From assembly GCA_021613375.1 (NCBI GenBank), contig CM038717.1, positions 34,590,494-34,654,493 of the forward strand: a stretch of 64,000 bases of DNA, read 5' to 3'. Of this stretch, positions 1 through 12,289 are shown in pieces. Below the pieces are notes generated by a model. It made no database searches. It was not told the DNA's origin and saw nothing but the letters and a program-made list of their open reading frames with translations. The number at the start of each line of letters is the position of its first letter. Within the stretch, counting starts at the first letter, position 1. The position numbers and the translations under genes were made by a program. This DNA is from Megaleporinus macrocephalus. Taxonomy: Eukaryota > Chordata > Actinopteri > Characiformes > Anostomidae.

Positions 1-330
1 TGCTGGTTTAAGATGGTCTAGTGCTGGTTTAAGATGGTCTAGTGCTGGGCTATGTGGGTCTAAACTGGTCTAATGCTGGTCTATGTGAGTTTAAACTCGA
101 TTAGGGCTCATCTATGTGGGGTTAAGATGGTCTAGTTCTGGACTATGTGGGTCTAAGCTGGCCTAATGCTGGTCTAAGTGGGTTTAAACTGGATTAGTGC
201 TCATCTATGTGGGTTTAAGAAGGTTGACCAGCATCAAAACACAAAATATGCTGGTTTTGGTTGTGACCAACATTATAATTTCCATTGTCTGCTGACCACC
301 TTACCAGCAACTTAACCCCACATACCACCA
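1..330. repeat. Minisatellite-like repeat at window edge
   Basis: Short units built on tgctggtttaagatggtcta and tgctggtctatgtgggttta recur from base 1 to about 230, followed by a tract with tgctggttttggttgtgacc. The second part resembles the internal unit of the element at 34012-35271, so both loci may belong to one transposon-derived family. The left end lies outside the window. Confidence 0.7.
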
Positions 331-477
331 CTGTCACAACAAAACCTTATATCTCTGTTTTTAGGGTAAAATATGTTTTTTTCTTCTCCTGTAAAGTCAT
401 CATTTCAGAAATACATTGTTTTATTTCCACTGGTGATGATTAGCATTTGAAACACATCACATCATTGCAGTCCAAAG

Positions 478-645
478 AAAATCAAGTACCTCCAGAGAGG
501 CAGCTTTACAGGAGGGACTAAATACTGTCATTACTTTCAACGTAAGTCAATGGAAGCAGTATTTTTTCCAAGTGATTTTCGAGCATTTCTATTGGTCCAT
601 TAACCGTAACATTTTCATACAATGTAAACGGCGACTGCAGCTCAT
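478..645 (+). mobile_element. Partial MITE, family A (TCGTCGCTGTCC termini)
   Basis: The interior is recognisable by ggcagctttacaggag, gtaagtcaatggaa and catttctattggtccatta, shared with complete copies such as 62108-62361. The terminal repeats are eroded. Open frames here are transposon sequence, not a gene. A fragment of the same family in reverse lies near 1360-1435. Confidence 0.75.
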
Positions 646-2754
646 CTGCTGACCAGTCGTGCTGGTCTGGGCTGTTATTTCTAGCAGGGCTGGAAGGTAG
701 TATCCAGTAAAATAAGCCCACTGGCAGCGACAGGCTCATTGGGAAGCGGGGAAGGTGGGGCGGCTGCGTCAGTTTGGAAATTATTGGGCTCTCGCGGTAG
801 AGTCAATGAGCTTTGTTAGATTGCCATTGACGATTCTGCATTTTACTCGCCAACTCCAACCTGCTGCGGTTACATAAGTGCTGGCTGTTGTGCCGGGTGA
901 TTGCTGCGTGCTGTGATTTAGCGCCCTGAGGCGGTTCAATCAATAGGCTGCCGAGCTACGGCTTCACACAGGCCACGTACTGTAACGCAGGCAGACTCAG
1001 GCTCAGTTCTCTCAGGGCCTTCTCAAGTCCAAAGCCTGGCAGCGCTGCCCTCATGACAGTCCATTCGTCTCAGTGTCAAAGGGAAGGCTGTGAGAGGCGG
1101 GGTGGGCGGCTGGGCTGCCTGCTCTGGATGCTGAGGCACGGACCACTTCAGCGGTAACGTTAGACTGATAGAACAATGGCAGTGTGCCTGAGAGATGCAC
1201 AAAAAAAAAAAAACTAAACTGGGGCAGGAGCTTTTAGGATGCGTGTGTGGGAGTGCATGCGGAGGGATGTGCTTCTGCTTTGCATATCGTTACTCTACTG
1301 TATGAATCATTCTGCTGGACTGGTTCAAAGTCAGATATAACAAAACACATATAAGTGAACCACAATTCTGGTTCCATTGACTTACATAGAAAATAAAGAC
1401 ACTCCTGTAAAGCTGAAATTTGGGAAATATGTATTTTTCATTAGACAGTGAGGATATATTTCACTGTTGTGCCTCAAATGCTTAAAATGTTGAACAAAAG
1501 ATCTAAAATATATAAGTAGACTTTAGACTTTACAGGCTAAGCACCACTTATGGACACCTCTGGTGATTTCACATTGCTTTAGATATAGAAAATATATACT
1601 TTATATTAAATTCGCTGTTGAATTTACTTTAAAATATACGATTTTAACTAAACTGATGGAAAAAAACAGAGCTCACTACGGAAATTCCTACATGCTACTG
1701 TGTGACGTCACTGGTTAACAACAGTGAACAGCGCCGCCGTACCACAGCATTCTGACTGACTGGGACGGAGAATGTTCCAGAGCTGCTTCTTCAGATTCTG
1801 ATGATATTTCTAAATTTCAGCTGTAATGTAGAAATAGACCACCATATGACTTAGTCCTGAGACTTTTAGTCAAACCACACCCACAACAGCAGCGTGTAAA
1901 CAGTATCTAGATAAATAACCAACATTATTCATGACAACAGCCTAGCAACCAGCTAAACTCAGATATAGAGGTACAGTTATTGTAGTAAAATATGATCAAA
2001 GTGGAACTCGCTCTCATACGACTCTATAAACCTTCATAATCCAACTACGTTAGCTTAGCATAACTTGAGCTACTGAACTTAGCAAGTGAAGCTAACGTTA
2101 GCTAACATCAGCTAAAGCAGCCTCAGTTGGCAAGGCTCTTGAACACCTCTCGCTGGTTTCCTTACACGCCCATATTGTTGGAACAGAGCCAGACTTAAGG
2201 TCCAGTCGTCGTGTAAGCCTACGTCCTATAGTCGTGATAATCTTCAGATGTGAAGATGATGAAGTAAGAGGACGGGCCTTTCCAGTGTGCTCGTTCAAAG
2301 TTGACAGGTTTAGTCCACTCTCTGGATATTTGGGGGTCTTTGGGCCGTTTGTGCACAGGGGTCCACTGTACATCCCATTACTGCAGCCAAAAACAACACC
2401 ACCTTTCTATCATTGTGCATTACTGTAAGTACATCTTCTAGCGTTGTTGTCCACCATCTACATCACACTCATAACAAAAAGTGGGCGGAGCTAAACAGTC
2501 TTTTAAGCCATATTTGGTGAAACTCCTCTGTAGCTATGTGTTTGACATTTTCATATTAGCTGGTGCTTAGCCTTTAAGGACCCTGTACATGTAACGCAGA
2601 TTAAAACAACAGTTAAAACAAATAAAATAATATTTCATGAAAACACAGATTTAAATGATTTAAATGCAGAAACAAGTGTGTATTTCATTAATAAATAATA
2701 ATAATAATAACAAACAAATACCCTACTAATTATAATTTTGTATATACACAGATT
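646..2754. other. Intergenic stretch without a recognised gene
   Basis: Both strands were scanned. There is an A-run at 1200-1213, a reverse MITE-A fragment near 1360-1435 and AT-rich single-copy-looking sequence. The short open frames at 2098-2428 overlap on opposite strands and resemble no family I know. I see no supported gene. Confidence 0.5.
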
Positions 2755-3010
2755 AGTCATAACATTAAAACCACCTTCTTGTATCTAAACTCATTTTCCA
2801 TCTTATCATATAGGACCACTTTGTAGTTCTACACTAACAGACTGTAGTTCATCTGTTTTTCTGTATACTTTATTACCCTGTTCTTCAATGATCAGGACCC
2901 CCACAGGACCACCACAGACACACAGGTATAGGTATTATTTGGGTGGTGGGTCATTCTCAGCACTGCAGTGACACTGACGTGGTGGTGGTGTGTTAGTGGT
3001 TAGTAGGGGT
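2755..3010 (+). mobile_element. Fragment of TIR element family B
   Basis: It begins with cataacattaaaaccacctt and continues with atcaggacccccacagga, tcattctcagcactgcag and gacgtggtggtggtgtgtta. The same blocks recur at 15094-16115, 32138-32745, 44640-44820 and 56380-57045. Complete copies are long imperfect palindromes ending in acaaggaggtggttttaatg-type repeats, so this is about one arm of a copy. Confidence 0.75.
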
Positions 3011-3818
3011 GCAATAAAGGACACTTTACTATTGGAAAGGCAACTATCACTCATTAAACCAGATCAATCTTTCTGGTTCTAGATGCCACACCATCATAAT
3101 TTATCCTAAAAAAGGATAACTTATTCATTTTTCTTTACCATGTCCGACAGTGGGTGGTAGCAGATGACCCACCAAAGCTTCGCTCCTGCCAGTGTGAGAG
3201 TGTAAATATCTGTATATATTGTGTATATATCGTTTTCTTTCAATTCAGTCTTTTGTTTGTGTTTTGGTGTGTTTACTTTACAATAAACACATTGGTACAG
3301 GAAAAACTGACCTGCCTCGAGTCACACCTCCTCACCACCTCTCTCAGGTAACCTCCTGACCGCTCACCTCCACCTTATCACACAGTATAGAAGACTGAAT
3401 TAGTGTAGAGCTTTGTCAGGAGGGCTTGTGCACAGGCTATGTGATATAATGAAGGAGGTTCTAACAGAGTGTGTTGTGGTTGTGAACTGAACTACACAAA
3501 CACTGCTTTTGTCTTCATCCTAACTTCGCTTAGCTGCCAGCTGCTGCTGATATGGTCAGTTGTGATATCTGAATAGGGAGTGATGTGTTGCCCTGGTCGC
3601 TGCAGAGTAGGAAGGCGAGCTCTGTGTCTCCCTGTTTGAGCACTGACGCTGTTTGTTCGTCTACTGTACACCAATTTCTTTTGTTCTAACGTTATGTAAA
3701 GCTGCAGTGGAAGCTGGGCCTTCATGCTGCAGAGATAAACCCTCATTTCATGCAAATAGCACAAGCATCAAATGGCGCGGGTGCCTTTCTCATTTCTGGA
3801 AATAAAATTAATTAATAA

Positions 3819-3849
<31 letters not shown>

Positions 3850-4270
3850 CTATAAAAGTGATAGGTAACGCAAGATGGCAGTGCAGCTTAAACAGTAAAA
3901 GGAACGAAGGATGAAGAAACCACAAGTAGAAGAGTGCAGGTCAGTGTGTTGTGTTTGGAGACCTGCCCTCAGTTTGGAGGCTGTAGGTTTGGCTGTGCTC
4001 GAAAATGAGTAGGACTCTATGGGGGAAAACAAGGGGGATGGGAAAAAACGACAAACAGACAAGTGTGGCTCAAACCAACTTGAGTAGAATTCAGTAGATT
4101 GGTGTGCACTTTTCCCTCCTATTCATTCTCTATAGGAAAAAATTCCAGAAAAAAGCAGTTGTTTTCTGGAATCCGTGCATCCGATCAAAAAGCTGTGTAC
4201 AAGCCAGAATCACACAATCAGACCAGACAATCTGGAGTTGGGACGGATATTCCCAAAACTGCTGGAGTGT
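3850..4270. repeat. Dispersed repeat, inverted partner of 10290-10700
   Basis: Shared blocks, read in the opposite orientation at 10290-10700, include ggctgtgctcgaaaatga, cgacaaacagac, cctattcattctctat and gatcaaaaagctgt. This is an old transposon family, class not recognised. The two copies flank the B3GNT2-like gene. Confidence 0.75.
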
Positions 4271-4344
4271 AGTTATTATATATAACCATAATAATTTTTA
4301 ATTACAGAGCACTTTTCATACCACAGTTTTCACTATGACAGTTT

Positions 4345-6058
4345 ATCAGCAATAACATAAACGTTAAAGTATTATATAAATTATATAAATAACATAAACG
4401 TTAAAGTATTATATAAATTATATAAATAACATAAACGTTAAAGTATTTTATAAATTATATAAATAACATAAACGTTAAAGTATTATATAAATTATATAAA
4501 TAACATAAACGTTAAAGTATTATATAAATTATATAAATAACATAAACGTTAAAGTATTATATAAATTATATAAATAACATAAACGTTAAAGTATTTTATA
4601 AATTATATAAATAACATAAACGTTAAAGTATTTTATAAATTATATAAATAACATAAACGTTAAAGTATTATATAAATTATATAAATAACATAAACGTTAA
4701 AGTATTATATAAATTATATAAATAACATAAACGTTAAAGTATTTTATAAATTATATAAATAACATAAACGTTAAAGTATTTTATAAATTATATAAATAAC
4801 ATAAACGTTAAAGTATTATATAAATTATATAAATAACATAAACGTTAAAGTATTTTATAAATTATATAAATAACATAAACGTTAAAGTATTATATCAATT
4901 ATATCAATAACATAAACGTTAAAGTATTTTATAAATTATATAAATAACATAAACGTTAAAGTATTTTATAAATTATATAAATAACATAAACGTTAAAGTA
5001 TTATATAAATTATATAAATAACATAAACGTTAAAGTATTTTATAAATTATATAAATAACATAAACGTTAAAGTATTATATCAATTATATCAATAACATAA
5101 ACGTTAAAGTATTTTATAAATTATATAAATAACATAAACGTTAAAGTATTATATAAATTATATAAATAACATAAACGTTAAAGTATTTTATAAATTATAT
5201 AAATAACATAAACGTTAAAGTATTATATAAATTATATCAATAACATAAACGTTAAAGTATTTTATAAATTATATAAATAACATAAACGTTAAAGTATTAT
5301 ATAAATAATATAAATAACATAAACGTTAAAGTATTTTATAAATTATATAAATAACATAAACGTTAAAGTATTTTATAAATTATATAAATAACATAAACGT
5401 TAAAGTATTATATAAATTATATAAATAACATAAACGTTAAAGTATTTTATAAATTATATAAATAACATAAACGTTAAAGTATTTTATAAATTATATAAAT
5501 AACATAAACGTTAAAGTATTATATCAATTATATCAATAACATAAACGTTAAAGTATTTTATAAATTATATAAATAACATAAACGTTAAAGTATTATATAA
5601 ATTATATAAATAACATAAACGTTAAAGTATTTTATAAATTATATAAATAACATAAACGTTAAAGTATTATATCAATTATATCAATAACATAAACGTTAAA
5701 GTATTTTATAAATTATATAAATAACATAAACGTTAAAGTATTATATAAATTATATCAATAACATAAACGTTAAAGTATTTTATAAATTATATAAATAACA
5801 TAAACGTTAAAGTATTATATAAATAATATAAATAACATAAACGTTAAAGTATTTTATAAATTATATAAATAACATAAACGTTAAAGTATTTTATAAATTA
5901 TATAAATAACATAAACGTTAAAGTATTATATAAATTATATAAATAACATAAACGTTAAAGTATTTTATAAATTATATAAATAACATAAAAGTTAAAGTAT
6001 TATATAAATTATATAAATAACATAAACGTTAAAGTATTATATAAATTATATAAATAAC
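4345..6058. repeat. 37-bp minisatellite array, about 46 units
   Basis: The unit begins ataacataaacgttaaagta and continues with an AT-rich half that varies between ttatataaattatataa, ttttataaattatataa and ttatatcaattatatcaa. Units are head to tail, about 37 bp apart, with few changes in the taacataaacgttaaag core. Variant units recur in order, with equivalent rare variants near 5293 and 5812 and near 5219 and 5738, which suggests higher-order duplication. No coding potential. It is not a CRISPR array, as there are no unique spacers. Confidence 0.95.
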
Positions 6059-6148
6059 AGAAATGTTGAAGTATTAATTAAGTGGGAGTTAAAGAGAGAT
6101 GTTTTTAATTGTTTATTGAATGTGAGCTCTGATCCTGACTGTCTAATG

Positions 6149-7134
6149 CAGGGGTTCCCAACCTTTTGCAACCCTAGGCCCACTTAACCCACCTCAAAAC
6201 TTTCCACAGCCCCCCAGAATATTTTATATTGCTGTTTAAAACCAAATACAGTTCAACCACCCATACGACCTGTGAAACTGACTGCATACTCACTCAACAA
6301 GAGAAACTAACTATTTACAGCACTTTTAGTCACTAACCTAATGAGATGGCTGATGTTGTCTGCCAGCTACCAAGTGGTGGAAGTGCAGAACGTTGCAAAC
6401 GGAGGTCTGGCTCAACATTAAGCCTAGTCCTGTATTTGGTCCAGCCTTTGCTATAAGCTGTGCTACACGGTAGGAAGCCTCAACAGCTTTAGCATTATGG
6501 GCTCCAGATCAAGCCAATTCAAGGCTATTTTTCCTGCTTTGGTCTTCTTTAAGTTTGTTCTCAAGAAACTCCACAGGTTTAGACACATACTCGCTGTGTT
6601 TAGTCTCCAAATGTCGACGTAACTTGGTTGGCTTTAACGCTTCATTTGCCAAGACCTCTGAACACAGAGTGATATAGCAGCTCTTTTTCTGTTCCTGTGC
6701 ACGTAAGACCTAGCGCTAGCTACTCACTGCTGTATTTTCTTCTTTTCGATGTATGCTTGCTTTTCTCGGTTCTCTCAGTAAGAGATACAGTGGCTGCTTC
6801 ACTTGTAGGTGGTCCAGCTTCAGGGTCTTTTGTTGTCAAAGACCCTGTTTTTAACCATTTATCCATGATGTGTACACTAGACAACAGCTTCACTCAGACT
6901 GAAGTAGCTAGCTAGTTAATTTAGTAGCTAGCGCTGCGTGTCATGTGACTGTACTACGCCAAACCAATCAACAAACTCAAACTAAACACATTTTGTTTTG
7001 CAAATAAACCAGATAAATATGCTGAACTATCTATCTATTGGAAAAAAATATTAGCAAAAAAAAAGAAGAAGATTGTTGGCCTAAGGCCCCCTTGCAGTAC
7101 GTCTGGGCCGCGGCCCACAGGTTGAAAACCACTG
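6149..7134 (-). mobile_element. hAT-superfamily element with BED-finger transposase remnant
   Basis: The terminal repeats are caggggttcccaacc on the left and ggttgaaaaccactg on the right. An exact 8-bp duplication, gtctaatg, sits at 6141-6148 and 7135-7142. On the minus strand around 6520-6690 a broken frame reads EVLANEALKPTKLRRHLETK, typical of the N-terminal zinc-finger region of hAT (ZBED/ZMYM6-like) transposases. The catalytic domain is absent, so this is an internally deleted, inactive copy. The perfect target duplication implies fairly recent insertion. Confidence 0.9.
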
Positions 7135-7249
7135 GTCTAATGGAAACTGGAATTGAGCTCCACAGTTTAGAAGCAGAAGAACTGAAAGAGTCTCTCCAGG
7201 TTCTCTGTATCTTACTGAAGGCTGTGCAGAATCTGTAGATCTAAGATCT

Positions 7250-8237
7250 CTGTCCTCACTAATAAACTTCAGCAGAAGTCAACTTAGGTCTATGGATACT
7301 AGTGTCTATGTAGGTTCAGATGCTGTGGCTACACACAAAATACCTGATGGCACCTGAGCCTACCCTGAGTGGGCGGGCCATGTGAGTCACAACATCCTCG
7401 ACACGCCCCTGAACCAGGAGCAGAGCTGCTAGATGTTCTCGGAGGTGAGTGCTTGCACAACAGCGAGCTCTCACTCTCTCCCAACGCTGCGTCTGCAAAC
7501 GACTTACATGGAGGGCTTTGTGTTGTGTGCTCGGTGGAGCTAAAGCGCTAATATTAGCACAGAGTTCAGCATGAGAAGACCCTCAGATCTGATGCCTTCC
7601 AGAAGAACAGTGTCGGTGGATCCGCAAGAGACCGTTCCTGATAAGTGACAGTGTTTTCGAGAGTGGACCTGATAACTAGAAGGTAATGTGATCATTGAGA
7701 ACCTGATTCACTTCCATGATTTAAACAGAGCTTTAAAATCATAAGTAATGGTAACCTAGGTGACGAATGCAAGCTTTTCAATGATGATGTCATGTGTATT
7801 TGTTAAATCTGTAGAACATCCACTGGGCCAGTCCAAAGAATCAGAGCAGCCGTCACTTAGTGTGGATTGTACGGGAAATGTGTAAACAAGCTGTTTCCAT
7901 CTTGTTGGGTAAATGTGCTCTTGAGGAACATGATGTAAATATCCTGGGCTGCATGATGCTGTGGACCGTGTCAAGTCAGGCACAGTTAATGAGCCCCCTG
8001 GAGCCAAACCATGGAGACAGAATCCCCCTGAGACTTGCTCTTAAAGGTCCTCCCTCTGCTAGGGGTGGTATTCAAGACCTCACAACAGCAAACCTATTTG
8101 GCTAAACCTATCATCATTCATAGATCTTTAAGATGGGTGAGGGATGTAAATGGAATAGATGTATGTATCTTCTCATTTCCTGGACTAGGCAGCATGATAG
8201 TCCAGCTCTCATACTTCCTTCTCTCTTTTCCCAGTCC
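7250..8237 (+). promoter_or_regulatory. 5' region and probable leader of the B3GNT2-like gene
   Basis: This stretch lies between the hAT element and the coding exon. A good 3' splice site (pyrimidine tract then cccag) ends at 8234, three bases before the chosen ATG, so the coding exon is probably joined to a non-coding upstream exon. A possible donor, gaag then gtaatg, lies near 7682, and another, ggag then gtgagt, near 7445. No core promoter motif could be assigned with confidence. Confidence 0.4.
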
Positions 8238-9569
8238 ATGGCACGATGCAAGTGCAGTGGAAGGGCCCTGTGCCTGTGTCTACTTCCGTTTGTGATGATG
8301 AGCCATCTCTTGGTGTACGTCATGGTGTCCATATTTGTTGCCATCTCCTACACCCCGGAGCCCCAGATGCCTCTTCATTTCGTAGCCCCTGGAGCGTCAT
8401 CAAACTCGGGAGCTCTAGCACCTCATCCGCTCGCCACCTTCTGGAACCTGCGCTTGGTGGAGGGGGCTTTGTGGAATCGCCTCCAGCATCTCCAGGACAG
8501 GCAACACAATCCCATATTGAGAGGTAACAACACCGGGGATGGGGATCCAAGCACCGACCCTGATTACATGCATGAGACCGATGGTTCTCCTCCATGTAGT
8601 CCAGACCATCTATGGGCATCTCAACTGCCTGACTTCAACACCATGCCCGAACAGATGCAGGACTTTGTCCTGTCCATGCACTGCAGGCGCTACAGTCTCC
8701 TGATGGATCAGCCTGACCTTTGCAGCGGGCAAGACTCGGGAACAGAGGCGCCGTTGCTTCTTATGGCAATCAAGTCCCAGGTGGGGCACTTTGAGAACAG
8801 GCAGGCCATCAGGGAGACGTGGGGGAGGAGTGGCCGGGTACAGGAGGAGGCAGGGGGCAAACATTGGCAGGTGCGCACCGTCTTCTTGCTCGGGAGGCAG
8901 GACACATCCACAGGCCCCCACCCGGACCTGGCGGCGCTGCTGCAGCTGGAGAGCGAGCATCATAAAGACATCCTGCAGTGGGACTTCAGAGATACCTTCT
9001 TCAACCTCACCCTCAAGGACGTGCTCTTTTGGGACTGGTTCTCTCTGCACTGCCCGCACGCACACTTCGTCTTCAAGGGGGACGACGACGTGTTCGTCAG
9101 GACAGGCGCTCTCTTGGACTACCTGAGTGAGCGCAGAGTTCCCTCGCAAGGGGCCAACAACAGAAGCGAAGGAAAGGAGGACTTCCTTGTGGGGGATGTC
9201 ATCGCCAATGCTTGGCCCAGTCGGAACCCCAACGCTAAGTACTACATACCCGAGAGCTTCTACAAAGGCGTGTACCCCACGTATGCGGGCGGAGGGGGAG
9301 TAGTCTACTCTGGCGCTCTAGCCTTGCGCCTTCGAGTAGTCTCTCGATGGGTGAGTTTGTTCCCCATCGACGACGTATACATGGGGATGTGCCTCCACAG
9401 AATGGGGATGTCGCCCACTCACCACGCTGGGTTTTTGACGTTTGACCTGCCGGAGGCCGAGCGGAAAAAGCCATGCGCTTACCGCAGAGTGCTTCTGGTG
9501 CACAAGCGGAGCCCCAACGAGATGCTGACACTGTGGGGGGAACTCAAGGCTCCGCTGCCAGAGTGTTAA
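8238..9569 (+). CDS. b3gnt2l: Beta-1,3-N-acetylglucosaminyltransferase, B3GNT2-like
   Basis: It encodes 443 residues of a GT31 enzyme that adds beta-1,3 GlcNAc to galactose, extending poly-N-acetyllactosamine in the Golgi lumen. The product is type II: a short cytosolic tail, a membrane anchor about residues 11-37, a stem, then the catalytic domain. Family blocks in order are RQHNPIL and RRYSLLMDQPDLC in the stem, RQAIRETWGRSG, the DxD metal motif GDDDVF (Asp282-284), AGGGGVVYSG and FPIDDVYMGMCL. The ATG at 8238 is chosen because it follows the splice acceptor ending at 8234 and directly precedes the anchor; the frame extends upstream to 8133 through the presumed intron. The coding exon is intronless, as usual for B3GNTs. 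It is longer than human B3GNT2 (397), mainly in the stem. The symbol is the closest fish name I know; paralogue assignment is less certain than the family. Confidence 0.9.
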   Translation: MARCKCSGRALCLCLLPFVMMSHLLVYVMVSIFVAISYTPEPQMPLHFVAPGASSNSGALAPHPLATFWNLRLVEGALWNRLQHLQDRQHNPILRGNNTGDGDPSTDPDYMHETDGSPPCSPDHLWASQLPDFNTMPEQMQDFVLSMHCRRYSLLMDQPDLCSGQDSGTEAPLLLMAIKSQVGHFENRQAIRETWGRSGRVQEEAGGKHWQVRTVFLLGRQDTSTGPHPDLAALLQLESEHHKDILQWDFRDTFFNLTLKDVLFWDWFSLHCPHAHFVFKGDDDVFVRTGALLDYLSERRVPSQGANNRSEGKEDFLVGDVIANAWPSRNPNAKYYIPESFYKGVYPTYAGGGGVVYSGALALRLRVVSRWVSLFPIDDVYMGMCLHRMGMSPTHHAGFLTFDLPEAERKKPCAYRRVLLVHKRSPNEMLTLWGELKAPLPEC

Positions 9570-9715
9570 CGCAGGCCCGTGGGAAGAAACTTTTCCAGAG
9601 ACCACTTTATAGACCTGGTTTGTATAACGATCGGAGGCGCTGCCTTTTCCAAAACAACACAGATTTGAATGTGTGCCATCAGGTATTTTCATGTCAGTGG
9701 AGGGTTTATTTGCAT

Positions 9716-9822
9716 AATAAATCTCGCACCCCGCTGCCACTCTCTAGGCTCTTCGGCGAACAAGTCATTATGCATGAGTAGCCTGTCACGATAGAAAGAG
9801 CTGCGTGTATTATTGTAATAAA
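9716..9822 (+). terminator. Candidate polyadenylation signals of the B3GNT2-like gene
   Basis: AATAAA hexamers lie at 9716-9721 and 9817-9822, about 150 and 250 bases after the stop codon. Either could define the 3' end; none is confirmed. Confidence 0.45.
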
Positions 9823-10289
9823 TTAATTTCGTGCTCTTGCTATGGAGATTAGGGATGTGCAACCATATGGGAATCTCATGGGTATCAGCAGATATTTGCT
9901 TTCGAAGGTATATGTGTAGATTTGAGTGATATTGACTGATATTTGATGACGTGTATTGTGTATGTTTATTTGACTGCATTCTCTCTGTGATGTTAATAGC
10001 AGCAGATTTAGCTCTAGCTTTTCTTTTATATTAATATTTATATTTCAGGATTGGTCTACAATTCCCATATCTGTGCATCCCTGTTAAATAGTTTTTTTTA
10101 AATCTTTGCTGTGCATGTATTTAAGATTCAGTTTATTATATATAGAGTATATAGAGACGTTTCCTTTTGATAAATATATTTATTTATTCACAATGACACA
10201 CAATAACATGTTTTTTTTGGGGGGGCGAGGTTTGTATGGATGTTGGTTTCTAACCCCTTGAATTATTATGGTTGCGCAAGTGTACTTTT

Positions 10290-10700
10290 TGAAATATCAA
10301 CTCCATTTCAACTCTAGGTACTCCGGTCCGATTGTGTGAATCAGGCTTGTGTACAGCTTTTTGATCGGAGGCACGGATTCCAGTTTTTCGTCCCATAGAG
10401 AATGAATAGGATAGAAAAGTGCACGCCAGTCTACTGAGCTTCTGCTCGACCGACAGACACCGTTTCGCATACACTGACTCAGATCAGACCCCCGACCACG
10501 ACTGTAGTGTTGGTTTGACCTGCACTCGTCTGTTTGTCGTTTTTTTCCATCCCTCTTTTTTCCCCCCATAGAGCCCCATTCATTTTCGAGCACAGCCAAA
10601 CGTTCAAACGGCCTCCAAACTGCATGTACTCACTCAGGGCAGGATCTGCACTCCTCTACTTGGCGCTCGTTCATCCCTCGTTCCTATCACTGCTAAAGCT
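10290..10700. repeat. Dispersed repeat, inverted partner of 3850-4270
   Basis: This is the reverse-orientation copy of the family at 3850-4270, sharing the blocks listed there. Several short frames cross it in both directions but they are repeat sequence, not conserved protein. Confidence 0.75.
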
Positions 10701-10836
10701 GTGCAACCATCCAGGTTTCTCGTTATTTATATTATTATTGATCACTTTTCAGTCGGCCACTACTGTCCTTCATACCGCATTATATAAATAGCCAAAGATT
10801 TATAACTGTAATGTAAAGCAATTTTGATTCTTATTT

Positions 10837-10837
<1 letters not shown>

Positions 10838-10870
<33 letters not shown>

Positions 10871-10890
10871 TAATAATAATAACAATTCAT
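10838..10890. repeat. (TAA)n microsatellite
   Basis: A run of aataataataat with two aac interruptions. Confidence 0.9.
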
Positions 10891-11871
10891 TTATAAGCTT
10901 ATCTGCTTTATTGCAGTCATTCTGTGTTCACTTTTTGATTGGACGTTTAAAGCCTGCATTAAATAGTGTTACAGATAAATAAAATTTTATTTTCCTTTCT
11001 CTAAATATAAAGAACATGATTTGCTTTTTAATGGGCCATTACTAAATGACTTATTTTATTTCTAAATTTTAAAAAATCAGTCAGACAGACCTGTCTAAAG
11101 GATCGTCAGCAGCATGTAATTATTATTATTATATGTTGGTACAATGAAACTAAATTACAGCAGAGCTCTGTGTTTGAAGCAGGCCTGTCACAATCACCAT
11201 ATACACGCCTGATTACAATGATTTAGGCTGACTAGTCATTTTTCACAGCAGTTAGATTTCAGGTTATGCCACAACAAGCAGGATGGGGGAGTTAGCTCAA
11301 GCTAAATAAAGGACAGCAGTAACTGTATTCATTGAGACACAAGTCTAACCTCGGAAAGCTCTGATTTCTAAATTGTTGGTTTAACAAATCATTAGATGGT
11401 TGTAAGCAATGTTTGTTTATTTGTTGTTTATATATAGCGAATAGCAGCATTTTTATTATGTACGCTAACAGAGTAAGTGTTTCTCGCTTATGTTTCATCC
11501 TGAGAAACAAGCAGCCTAACGCGACTATAGCCATGATTCTATGTAACTGTAGACATTATGTGTGAGTACAGTACTATCAGTGTTAGCTACTAGGGTAACA
11601 TAGCCAGGAAGGCTAATAGCAAATTACATTGTTGATTATTTACTAATCATCAGCACAACGTTCAGATTCAGAGCCCTAGTTTGAACGACAAATCTGCTGA
11701 TTGTGATCGTACACAAGTGCGATGGCGCACCCCGATTTCAATTGGAACAACAATTGTAGCGTCCTGTAGAGTTCAAACCATGTTTCCAAATATGTGTGTA
11801 CATTGTGCAAAATATAGGATAAAACAAACTGCAGTGATGTGCCAATTATTTTTAAAAAATCCAAAAATTAA

Positions 11872-11875
<4 letters not shown>
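10891..11875. other. Intergenic stretch without a recognised gene
   Basis: AT-rich DNA with short opposing frames (for example 11292-11534 on the minus strand and 11681-11950 on the plus strand) that match nothing I recognise. I see no splice-flanked coding block. Confidence 0.5.

Positions 11876-11944
<69 letters not shown>
11876..11944. repeat. (TA)n microsatellite
   Basis: An uninterrupted ta dinucleotide run, followed at 11957-12002 by a (TTA)n tract. Apparent YIYIYI reading frames across it are artefacts. Confidence 0.95.
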
Positions 11945-11946
<2 letters not shown>

Positions 11947-12289
11947 ATAGCACTGTTTTATTATTATTATTATTATTATTATTGTTATTATTATTATTAT
12001 TTATGCCTGTTTTAAATTTGATGCCAGTAGCATGTTTCAGGGACACCAACGACTGGCAGTGTAATAAAACACACCTGGTTAAAAATCTCACAAATAACGC
12101 TGTTGATTGGCAACAGGACAGGACAGTCACGTGATTGGTTATAAATAAAGTGTGAGGGTAAAAATAAAAGCATACGTTTATCCATCCACGTAGAGGGGGC
12201 ATTAGTGCACATGGCACGGCCGACTTGCACACCTTTAAAAGCAGCTTTAATGCTGAACGATATTTAGACTTTAGGCTTTGGAGAAACAT

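Noticed and set aside
4345..6058. Possible CRISPR-like array
   Set aside because: Units abut without unique spacers, and the context is a vertebrate genome. It is a minisatellite.
8133..8237. Upstream start of the B3GNT2-like frame at 8133
   Set aside because: The extension crosses a pyrimidine tract and a splice acceptor ending at 8234, and lacks family similarity; ATG 8238 directly precedes the membrane anchor.
8610..9149. 179-codon minus-strand frame opposite the B3GNT2-like gene
   Set aside because: It is a GC-rich shadow of the real coding strand with no recognised domain.
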